Under the pieces are notes generated by a model, which saw only the letters and a list, made by a program, of their open reading frames with translations, made no database searches and was not told the DNA's origin. Shown one piece after another: positions 1 to 6,103 of a DNA stretch of 6,484 nt (positions are counted from its first letter, which is position 1; every line of letters begins with the position of its first letter). The stretch covers positions 1-6,484 of the forward strand of contig JAPKCR010000137.1 of NCBI GenBank assembly GCA_026421135.1, given 5' to 3'. A program made the position numbers and the translations under genes. Origin of the DNA: Sulfitobacter sp. (GTDB lineage Bacteria > Pseudomonadota > Alphaproteobacteria > Rhodobacterales > Rhodobacteraceae).

Positions 1-645
<645 letters not shown>

Positions 646-663
646 TCATACAGGAGAGACGCG

Positions 664-1053
664 ATGGCTGAGAGCGAAGACTATTATGGGCCCGGTGTGG
701 CCACGTTTGGCGACCGAGTCGCAGCGGCACGTGAAAATGCCCAGATGACGCAGGTCTCTTTGGCCAAAAGTTTAGGCGTCAAACAATCCACCCTACGCGG
801 TTGGGAGGACGACCTGTCCGAACCACGCGCCAACCGTCTTGCCACATTGGCAGGCGTTTTGGGTGTGTCGATGATGTGGCTGATCAACGGCGAAGGCGAA
901 GGGTTGGAAGCCCCCGAAGAAGGCCCGACCGCCGATGCAAGTGCGCGGGAAGTGCTGAACGAACTGCGCGAGCTGCGCACGGATATGCTTAAAAGAGCAG
1001 AGCAACTGGGCCGTCTGGAAAAACGTCTGCGCAAAGCTTTGCAGGGGGACTAG
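664..1053 (+). CDS. XRE-family helix-turn-helix DNA-binding protein with C-terminal coiled coil
   Basis: A 129-residue cytoplasmic regulator. Residues about 16-75 form a Cro/C1-type helix-turn-helix: FGDRVAAAREN, then TQVSLAKSLGVKQSTLRGWE (helices 2 and 3), then RANRLATLAGVLGVSMMWLI. This is followed by an acidic linker (EGLEAPEEGPTADAS) and a heptad-like charged helix at about 94-126 (VLNELRELRTDML...LGRLEKRLRKAL) that probably mediates oligomerisation. The start at 664 is chosen because AGGAG lies 7 bases upstream (652-656) and the domain begins soon after. An upstream in-frame start at 586 would add 26 residues of unrelated character and would enter the divergent promoter region. Only one base separates its stop from sdhE, so the two are almost certainly co-transcribed. 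Its target genes are unknown; autoregulation through the upstream inverted repeat is a guess. Confidence 0.88.
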   Translation: MAESEDYYGPGVATFGDRVAAARENAQMTQVSLAKSLGVKQSTLRGWEDDLSEPRANRLATLAGVLGVSMMWLINGEGEGLEAPEEGPTADASAREVLNELRELRTDMLKRAEQLGRLEKRLRKALQGD

Positions 1054-1054
1054 G

Positions 1055-1321
1055 ATGGCCGAACTTCGCGAACACAAGGTCAAGCGACTGCACATGCGTT
1101 CCATGCGGCGCGGGATAAAAGAGATGGATTTGATCCTGCCTTCTTATGCCGCGACACGGCTGGAAAAGATGGATGATGATACGCTTTCGCTGTATGACGA
1201 AATGCTTAGCGAAAACGATCATGATCTATATCAATGGGTTACGGGGCAATCGAACGCGCCAGACGTCTATGCGGGGATGATCGAAGAAATTCGCGTACAC
1301 ATCGCCGACAATCCACTTTAG
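1055..1321 (+). CDS. sdhE: Succinate dehydrogenase assembly factor SdhE (YgfY/SDH5 family)
   Basis: An 88-residue cytoplasmic protein of the family that promotes covalent attachment of FAD to the flavoprotein subunit SdhA of succinate dehydrogenase (and FrdA in enterobacteria). The signature RGxxE is present as R19-G20-I-K-E23 inside MRRGIKEMDLIL. The second conserved block is ENDHDLYQWVTGQ at about 53-65. The length is normal for the family (80-100). The start at 1055 follows the XRE stop by one base, and a purine-rich AGGGGGA at 1043-1049, inside the end of the XRE gene, serves as ribosome binding site, so translation is probably coupled. No sdhCDAB genes are in view, so the link to succinate dehydrogenase comes from the family, not the neighbourhood. 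Confidence 0.92.
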   Translation: MAELREHKVKRLHMRSMRRGIKEMDLILPSYAATRLEKMDDDTLSLYDEMLSENDHDLYQWVTGQSNAPDVYAGMIEEIRVHIADNPL

Positions 1322-1434
1322 ATGGCTTGTTTCGGGTCCGTACGGCGGCTCGAAACGACCATCCTTCTGGTTTAACGATATATTTCTCTTTTTTGTTCAG
1401 TTTCCGGCATAGCAATTTTAGTCGGAGAGAGATT
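1322..1434 (+). promoter_or_regulatory. AT-richer leader of the MarR regulator gene, with weak promoter-like elements
   Basis: This 113-base gap contains no open reading frame of its own. TATATT at 1379-1384 is a five-of-six match to a -10 hexamer, with ACGACC (1355-1360) 18 bases upstream as a poor -35. The palindrome CCGTACGG lies at 1338-1345, between TTCG (1331-1334) and CGAA (1351-1354), and could form a short hairpin. GGAGAGAG at 1424-1431 is a clear ribosome binding site for the ATG at 1435. The promoter assignment is weak; the ribosome binding site is convincing. Confidence 0.35.
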
Positions 1435-1935
1435 ATGAGTATCCAAGACCCAATCGCCCTGCCAGGCTCTCAAAAGGGGTTCATGGTCGGCTACCTTGAG
1501 GCGCTCAGCCTTGTGGAACGTTTGCACCGGCTTTTGCTGGACGTGATCAAAGACGAATTCGAACGTGTTGGCGCGCTCGAGATCAACTCCGTCCAGGCGC
1601 TGTTGCTGTTCAATATTGGCGACAACGAAGTTACCGCCGGAGAGTTGAAAACGCGCGGATATTATCAGGGCAGCAACGTCAGCTATAACCTGAAAAAGTT
1701 GGTGGAGATGGGCTACATGCACCATCAGCGTTGCGAAATCGACCGCCGGTCGGTGCGCGTGCGTCTGACTGAAAAAGGGCGCAATGTGCGTACGGTCGTG
1801 TCGGAACTGTTCGCCAGACATGCAGTCGGCCTTGAGAGCAAAGGTGTGCTCGGCCCCGAAGGTATTGATGAAATCACCCATTCCCTCAAGCGGATGGAAC
1901 GCTATTGGACGGATCAGATCAGATACATTTACTGA
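1435..1935 (+). CDS. MarR-family winged-helix regulator, LdtR-like
   Basis: A 166-residue DNA-binding protein. Residues about 20-45 form the first dimerisation helix. NSVQALLLFNIGDNEVTAGEL (51-71) leads into the recognition helix GYYQGSNVSYNLKKLVEMGY at 75-94. The wing HHQRCEIDRRSVRVRLTEKG follows at 96-115 with the DRRS motif typical of MarR proteins, and the C-terminal helices end in WTDQIRYIY. The recognition-helix block resembles LdtR, the alphaproteobacterial MarR regulator first studied in Liberibacter, where it controls an L,D-transpeptidase gene and stress tolerance. I recall this from memory and could not align it. The start at 1435 is fixed by GGAGAGAG four bases upstream; a longer reading frame from 1234 would overlap sdhE and is rejected. 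The cysteine at residue 100, in the wing, could in principle sense oxidants, but that is speculation. The MarR call is secure; the LdtR identity is moderate. Confidence 0.88.
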   Translation: MSIQDPIALPGSQKGFMVGYLEALSLVERLHRLLLDVIKDEFERVGALEINSVQALLLFNIGDNEVTAGELKTRGYYQGSNVSYNLKKLVEMGYMHHQRCEIDRRSVRVRLTEKGRNVRTVVSELFARHAVGLESKGVLGPEGIDEITHSLKRMERYWTDQIRYIY

Positions 1936-1968
1936 TCACATTCCGTTAGGCTAGGGGCGTCAAATCTC

Positions 1969-1974
1969 TATACT
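1969..1974 (+). promoter_or_regulatory. Possible -10 element for the phzF-like gene
   Basis: TATACT matches five of six -10 consensus positions and lies in the 114-base gap between the MarR and PhzF genes. No convincing -35 hexamer is seen at the right distance (TTAGGC at 1946-1951 is poor). The gap suggests that the PhzF gene has its own promoter, but this site is only a candidate. Confidence 0.2.
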
Positions 1975-1979
1975 TCCCT

Positions 1980-2013
1980 GCGGTCTTTGGTCTGGACGCC
2001 TGACCCCGACCGC
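1980..2013 (+). repeat. Nested inverted repeat (potential hairpin) between the MarR and PhzF genes
   Basis: The outer arms GCGGTC (1980-1985) and GACCGC (2008-2013) are perfect complements. Inside them GGTC (1989-1992) pairs with GACC (2002-2005) around a 9-base loop. The two stems are separated by small internal bulges (3 and 2 bases). No run of T follows, so it is not a standard intrinsic terminator. It would lie in the 5' leader of the PhzF mRNA or the 3' end of the MarR mRNA. Confidence 0.4.
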
Positions 2014-2049
2014 CTCATGATCCCCGTGTTGATAAAAGGGATCAGTACT

Positions 2050-2877
2050 ATGCAACCGCTTCGACTTGCCTCATTCTCTATCGGACAAACCGGTGGAAAC
2101 CCCGCTGGCGTCGTGATCGCCGCACAGCACCCTTCTGAAAACGAAATGCGCCAGATCGCAGCAGATCTGGGATATTCCGAAACCGCTTTTGCCTGCCCGC
2201 AAGGTAATGCCTGGCGCGTGCGCTATTTCTCGCCCGAAACCGAAGTACCCTTTTGCGGCCATGCCACGATTGCTTTGGGGGCAGCACTGGCCGCGCAGCA
2301 GGGTGACGGCGTGTTCGATCTGATCCTAAATGAAACAGCGATCACTGTCGAAGGGCGCAATGAAAACGGGCAGATGCACGCAGCGTTGCAATCTCCCCCG
2401 ACCCAAAGTGCCCCCGCCGCAGCTGATCTGACCGCAGCCGCATTGTCGCTTTTAGGACTACAGCAAGGCGACCTTGACCCTCTATTCACCCCCACCTTTG
2501 CAGGGGCAGGGGCCACGCATCTGATCCTAGTCCTTAACAGCCGCGAAACCTTGTCCGCGATGTCCTATGACTTGACTGCAGGCCGCGACCTGATGCGCGA
2601 ATATGACCTTGTCACGATCGCGCTGGTCTGGGTGGAAAGCGACCAAGTCTTTCACGTCCGAAATGCCTTTGCCTCTGGCGGCGTAATCGAAGATCCCGCA
2701 ACCGGTGCCGCTGCCGCAGCTTTTGCGGGGTATCTACGTGACATAGCGTGGCCCCATGCCGGCGAGATCACGATTATTCAAGGCGAAGACATGGGCGCGA
2801 AATCCATCATCATCGCTGAAATTCCAGATGAGAAAGGCGCATCCATCCGAATTTCGGGCGAGGTGCGCCAAATCTAG
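2050..2877 (+). CDS. PhzF-family isomerase-like protein
   Basis: A 275-residue cytoplasmic protein with the two-lobed diaminopimelate-epimerase-like fold of the PhzF family. The family is named after the phenazine-pathway isomerase, but most members have no known substrate. Visible signatures are GGNPAGV at 15-21, the catalytic-glutamate region GYSETAF at 41-47 (E44, equivalent to E45 of PhzF), FSPETEVPFCGHAT at 60-73, and EDPATGAAAAAFAGYL at 214-229 in the second lobe. Length is normal (260-300). The start at 2050 is chosen for AAAGGG at 2035-2040, nine bases upstream, and for the typical opening MQPLRLASFS; in-frame starts at 2017 (ATG) and 1987 (TTG) lack a ribosome binding site. No other phenazine genes are present, so a role in phenazine synthesis is not supported. 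Its stop overlaps the stop of the convergent DUF1194 gene in a shared CTAG. Confidence 0.9.
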   Translation: MQPLRLASFSIGQTGGNPAGVVIAAQHPSENEMRQIAADLGYSETAFACPQGNAWRVRYFSPETEVPFCGHATIALGAALAAQQGDGVFDLILNETAITVEGRNENGQMHAALQSPPTQSAPAAADLTAAALSLLGLQQGDLDPLFTPTFAGAGATHLILVLNSRETLSAMSYDLTAGRDLMREYDLVTIALVWVESDQVFHVRNAFASGGVIEDPATGAAAAAFAGYLRDIAWPHAGEITIIQGEDMGAKSIIIAEIPDEKGASIRISGEVRQI

Positions 2878-3590
2878 TCCAGCGAGAGGTCCGAAACGGC
2901 CATTACTTCCAGCTCGCGCAATAGTTTGCGGGTCATCGCAGCCTCATAATCGGAAAACCCCAAAGCGGTTTCGACGAATGCATCCTGTCCAGTGATGACT
3001 TCGGCCCTGAAATACGATGACAGTTCACTGATTTCGCCCTGACGCGGGCCTCCGGAAATTGGGTTGTCCGACCCGACAACCAGAGCGTTTACCGTTACTC
3101 CACGCGCAGAAATTCGGTTTTTTACATCACGTGGGCGCGGACCGAGGTTGGATTTGCCATCGCCCGAAATATCTAACGTCCGCTTCCAACAGTCAGGCTT
3201 TTCATCCAGATAGAAGGCACCAAGGGTCATCGCTGTTCCCAATGCTGTCCCCGGCGACACATCGCGCCGCGCTGTTTGCAGTAATGTCTCGATAAATCCA
3301 TTCAAAGTTGCGGCATCTACCATCGACACCCATGGTGCGATGACAGTCTGATCCGACGGGCCGCTCCACTCATAGACCATTACGGCAATCGGCGCGCCCG
3401 GAGACGCCAGCAGCGCTTCGCGCACCGCTGAATTGTCGAACGCGGCTGCTAAGCCGTTAATTTGTAATCGGTATTCCCGTGCATCTACTGACCCAGACAC
3501 ATCCAACCCAAGCGCCAATGCCTGACGGCAGTCCGCATTTGCAGCCCCTGCAAGCGACAGCGCCAAAACACATGCAAACACTCGGATCAT
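2874..3590 (-). CDS. Secreted DUF1194 (von Willebrand A-like) protein, last gene of the minus-strand operon
   Basis: A 238-residue exported protein. It opens with a signal peptide, MIRVFACVLALSLAGAANA, with probable cleavage before D20-C21. The MIDAS-like metal site DVSGSVD at 30-36 (D30, S32, S34) follows. Further conserved blocks are VYEWSG at 72-77, the threonine T115 of SPGTALGTAM, LDISGDGKSNLG at 139-150, and GVTVNALVV at 164-172. The two cysteines C21 and C134 could form a disulfide in the periplasm. It is a clear paralogue of the next gene upstream, with the same block order and a shared ending of the form GF-DYE-AM-KL-REL. Its ATG overlaps the stop of that gene (ATGA), so translation is coupled. 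The biological role of DUF1194 proteins is unknown to me; metal-dependent protein binding in the periplasm is the natural guess from the fold. Confidence 0.88.
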   Translation of the reverse strand: MIRVFACVLALSLAGAANADCRQALALGLDVSGSVDAREYRLQINGLAAAFDNSAVREALLASPGAPIAVMVYEWSGPSDQTVIAPWVSMVDAATLNGFIETLLQTARRDVSPGTALGTAMTLGAFYLDEKPDCWKRTLDISGDGKSNLGPRPRDVKNRISARGVTVNALVVGSDNPISGGPRQGEISELSSYFRAEVITGQDAFVETALGFSDYEAAMTRKLLRELEVMAVSDLSLD

Positions 3591-4336
3591 CCGGCACCTT
3601 CAGGCATGTCAAGCAATCCAATCGCGGGCGGCGTCAGTTCGCGTTCCAGCTTGATTCGCATCGCGCGTTCGTAATCGTGAAACCCGTTGGCCACGACCAT
3701 AAAGGCACCCGGCCCGTGCAAAACCTCGTCCTGATAAAAGGCGATCAAGCCGGTCTCGGCCTCGAAATCTGCGGCGTTCACCACCAAGCCGTTGACTGTC
3801 ACCCCGGCAAAGGGAAACTCTGAATAGGCAGCTTGGGGGCCGAACCCTTCGTTGTTTTGCCCGTCTCCCGCCATATCAAGGGTTTGATATAAGCAGGTAG
3901 GTGCCCGTTCCAACAGACCCGCGCCATAGCCCAGGCCATAGCCCATCGCGGTCGGAAAATCATTGTGGCTGCGCCTGCTTGTGGCCACGGTTTCAGCGGC
4001 GCGCAGCAAATCGGTCTGTGTGTCAATCACTGTCCAGTCCAGGATCAGCTCTTGGTTGTAGCGCCCAGACCATTCATAGACCGCCAATGCCACTGGCAAA
4101 TCCGAGGCAAAAAACGCCTTTGCGACTGCGTCTGAAATCAGCGCCGATGCCATGCCACCGCGTTGCAGGCGATCTTCGGCCGCATCGACAGAACTGGACA
4201 CGTCCATGGCCAATACCAACGCCAGCCGACACCCCGCCGCTGAAGCAGCGACGGGAGAAACCAGCAACCCGGCAGTCAGGGACACGCGCCCAAACACCAG
4301 ACTTACCAGTGACCGGTGTTTTCCATGCTGGTCCAC
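3587..4336 (-). CDS. Secreted DUF1194 (von Willebrand A-like) protein, paralogue of the downstream gene
   Basis: A protein of up to 249 residues. A hydrophobic export signal (SLTAGLLVSPVAASAAG, about 19-35) precedes C36. The MIDAS-like motif is DVSSSVD at 45-51 (D45, S47, S49), followed by VYEWSG at 86-91, T129 in FPTAMGYG, LDMAGDGQNNEG at 153-164 and GVTVNGLVV at 178-186. C36 and C148 correspond to the two cysteines of the paralogue. The start is uncertain. GTG at 4336 has GGAG 11 bases upstream but overlaps the glyoxalase gene by 34 bases. GTG at 4297 begins just after the glyoxalase stop and gives a more compact signal peptide (MFGRVSLTAGLL...), but lacks a visible ribosome binding site. 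The tandem copy with an ATGA overlap implies duplication and joint expression. Function unknown; the family call is strong. Confidence 0.86.
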   Translation of the reverse strand: MDQHGKHRSLVSLVFGRVSLTAGLLVSPVAASAAGCRLALVLAMDVSSSVDAAEDRLQRGGMASALISDAVAKAFFASDLPVALAVYEWSGRYNQELILDWTVIDTQTDLLRAAETVATSRRSHNDFPTAMGYGLGYGAGLLERAPTCLYQTLDMAGDGQNNEGFGPQAAYSEFPFAGVTVNGLVVNAADFEAETGLIAFYQDEVLHGPGAFMVVANGFHDYERAMRIKLERELTPPAIGLLDMPEGAG

Positions 4337-4737
4337 GGCTCGGCCGGCTCCAGCGCGTCGCCTTCTTGCAGTAATTCAATCGAAATATTGTCGGGCGACC
4401 GTATGAACGCCATACGCCCGTCGCGTGGGGGACGGTTAATGACGATTCCGTTTTCCTGCAGCATTTTGCAGGTGTCGTAAATGTTGTCGACTGTATAGGC
4501 GAGATGCCCGAAATGGCGGCTGTCATCCGGCAAGGCATCATCTCCATCCCAGTTGTAGGTCAATTCAACATCAGCATGGCCGTCGTTTTGACCCGGGGGG
4601 CACATGAAAACCAATGTAAAACGCCCGCCTTCGTGGTCCATGCGGCGACGCTCGTGCAGGCCAAGCAATTCGTAAAATGCTTTGGATTTTTCCAAATCCT
4701 TAACGCGCACCATAGTGTGAAGATATTTGATTGGCAT
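4303..4737 (-). CDS. gloA: Lactoylglutathione lyase (glyoxalase I), GloA type
   Basis: A 144-residue cytoplasmic metalloenzyme that converts the methylglyoxal-glutathione hemithioacetal to S-lactoylglutathione. The fold is visible as two beta-alpha-beta-beta-beta modules: KYLHTMVRVKDLEKSKAFYE at 4-23 and HFGHLAYTVDNIYDTCKML at 75-93. The four expected metal ligands are all present: H7, E58 (in DVELTYNW), H78 (in FGHLAY) and E121 (in NISIELLQ). The block DGRMAFIRSPD at 106-116 is also typical. Size matches the short bacterial nickel/cobalt type (about 135-145 residues). The start at 4737 gives MPIKYLHTMVRV; an upstream in-frame start at 4791 would overlap the end of the Slam gene and is not favoured. 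It sits 31 bases downstream of the Slam stop, inside a row of exported proteins with which it has no obvious functional link. Confidence 0.93.
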   Translation of the reverse strand: MPIKYLHTMVRVKDLEKSKAFYELLGLHERRRMDHEGGRFTLVFMCPPGQNDGHADVELTYNWDGDDALPDDSRHFGHLAYTVDNIYDTCKMLQENGIVINRPPRDGRMAFIRSPDNISIELLQEGDALEPAEPWTSMENTGHW

Positions 4738-4768
4738 GGGGGGCCTACTTTCTGGTCTGCTACGGACG

Positions 4769-6103
4769 CTAGAAAAGGGATTGTACCCCAATTTGCAGTC
4801 CTAAATTTCTTGTCTCGAAGCGGGTGACGTTTGACGATGTCTGGCTCGCTTCTAGTGTGAATTTAGGGGCAAAGCCGTAACTGTCAAAATCTACCATCAA
4901 AAGGGATGCGGAAATTGACGTTTTCACGTCGCGCCGCGCCTCCGCCCCGTAAATCGCATCGTCATATTGACTGAAACTACTGCCAAGCGCCAGTTGCCCT
5001 TGGCCTCCAAGGATTGGTTTTGCGTGGGTATAGGTCACGCCAAAACCCGCCTGCGTGTGGGTCAGCGCGGCACTGTCGGTGTCTGTACGGCCAATTTGGG
5101 TGCTCCAGGAGAGTGCAGATCCGTTTGCCAGAGGCCGAAACCACTGCGCACTCAGGTCTGCCGTCACGCCCGATCGGAGCGCACTATCCTTGCGGTCTGA
5201 ATATCCGGCTGACGCGGCCCACGTAAATTGACGCCGCTCGGGGCGGGCATAGGTCTGCTTCCACATAACGCGCAATTCGTCAGCGAGCGGGGTCTCCGAT
5301 GTCCACAAACGGCCAAAGCTGACGGAAACAGACTGGCGCGGGGCATTGGGTCCGAAAACAAAATCACGCCCGACCGTGCCTTCAAGCCGACGATACGAGA
5401 AATCCGACGCATCTACACCTACAGGCACAGCATTATCGGTAATGATAACGTGGTTTTCGGTCCACTTTAATCCTATGAAATTGCGAAATTTCTGCTGCTC
5501 ACTCAGTGTGTAACGCAGGGTTATACCGCTGGTCATTTCCACGCCCGAAAGAGGCACCGCAGTTGGGTCGGCAAAAACCAGTCCACCCAGGACGATAGTG
5601 TTGTCACGGGGGGCGTTGTTGACATTGTTGCTAGGCGTCAGTCCAAATGAAAGACTGACTGACCAAGGATTGGTTTTTCGCACATAGCCAAAATCGCGGA
5701 TGGCACGGGCGCGTAGCTGTGGGTTAGGGGCGACGTGGCTGGCGCGGCGCAACCAGAACTGCGCCCGCGTTTTCCGCCCGTCGGATGACAGTGCCTGTGC
5801 CATTGCAAGTGCAGCGCCGTAGCGTTCGACATCACGATTAGCGGTTTGCCAGGCTCTCCGGGCGGCTATTTGTGCCTCGGGCAGGCGGTCAAGCTTTCGC
5901 AGCGCATGAGCGTGCAGGATCAGACCTGCCGTGTCATCGGGGTCGCGCTGGAGCAGTACATTGGTTATCTCGAGCGCGGCAATATCCTGACCGCTGCTAA
6001 CAAATTCTGCGGCAGCCAGACGTGCCTCTTCGGGCGATAGCGTGGTCTGAGAGATCCCAGCCCCGGCAAGGCATAGCCAAACCATAACTGCGGATCGTTT
6101 CAT
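4769..6103 (-). CDS. Slam-type outer-membrane translocator (TPR domain plus DUF560 beta-barrel)
   Basis: A 444-residue outer-membrane protein of the surface lipoprotein assembly modifier (Slam) family, which moves TbpB-like lipoproteins or soluble haemophore-like proteins across the outer membrane. It has a signal peptide (MKRSAVMVWLCLAGAGIS, about 1-18). Residues about 24-140 are alpha-helical and TPR-like (ARLAAAEFVSSGQDIAALE, LLQRDPDDTAGLILHAHAL, RAQFWLRRASHVAPNPQLRA). A long beta-barrel follows, about 147-444, with alternating aromatic/polar strands. It opens with SFGLTPSNNVNNAP (152-165), which resembles the conserved Slam motif at the barrel start, and ends in a terminal phenylalanine, the usual barrel-assembly signal. 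The length is slightly short but within family range. The start at 6103 is chosen because ATG there begins a clean signal peptide and overlaps the cargo stop by one base (TGATG). A start 30 bases upstream would place cysteines and a histidine before the signal. No ribosome binding site is seen, consistent with translational coupling. Confidence 0.85.
   Translation of the reverse strand: MKRSAVMVWLCLAGAGISQTTLSPEEARLAAAEFVSSGQDIAALEITNVLLQRDPDDTAGLILHAHALRKLDRLPEAQIAARRAWQTANRDVERYGAALAMAQALSSDGRKTRAQFWLRRASHVAPNPQLRARAIRDFGYVRKTNPWSVSLSFGLTPSNNVNNAPRDNTIVLGGLVFADPTAVPLSGVEMTSGITLRYTLSEQQKFRNFIGLKWTENHVIITDNAVPVGVDASDFSYRRLEGTVGRDFVFGPNAPRQSVSVSFGRLWTSETPLADELRVMWKQTYARPERRQFTWAASAGYSDRKDSALRSGVTADLSAQWFRPLANGSALSWSTQIGRTDTDSAALTHTQAGFGVTYTHAKPILGGQGQLALGSSFSQYDDAIYGAEARRDVKTSISASLLMVDFDSYGFAPKFTLEASQTSSNVTRFETRNLGLQIGVQSLF

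Noticed and set aside
1234..1434. A 67-residue N-terminal extension of the MarR regulator in the same frame
   Set aside because: It overlaps most of the end of sdhE, has no ribosome binding site and no domain character, whereas the ATG at 1435 has GGAGAGAG just upstream.
1917..1937. GATCAG/CTGATC hairpin at the end of the MarR gene as a terminator
   Set aside because: Only six AT-containing base pairs with a 9-base loop and no T-run after it; too weak to call.
1987..2049. Upstream starts for the PhzF-like protein (TTG 1987, ATG 2017)
   Set aside because: Neither has a ribosome binding site, the first lies within the inverted repeat, and the family opening motif begins right after the ATG at 2050.
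1987..2877. Phenazine biosynthesis locus
   Set aside because: Only a PhzF-fold protein is present; none of the other phenazine genes are here, and most PhzF relatives have other or unknown roles.
3479..4406. Plus-strand reading frames of about 80-160 codons opposite the DUF1194 and glyoxalase genes
   Set aside because: They mirror strongly conserved coding sequence on the minus strand and have low-complexity translations; they follow from the GC-biased codon use of the real genes.
4074..4547. Minus-strand frame of 157 codons across the gloA/DUF1194 junction
   Set aside because: It overlaps both recognised genes in a different frame and resembles no family.
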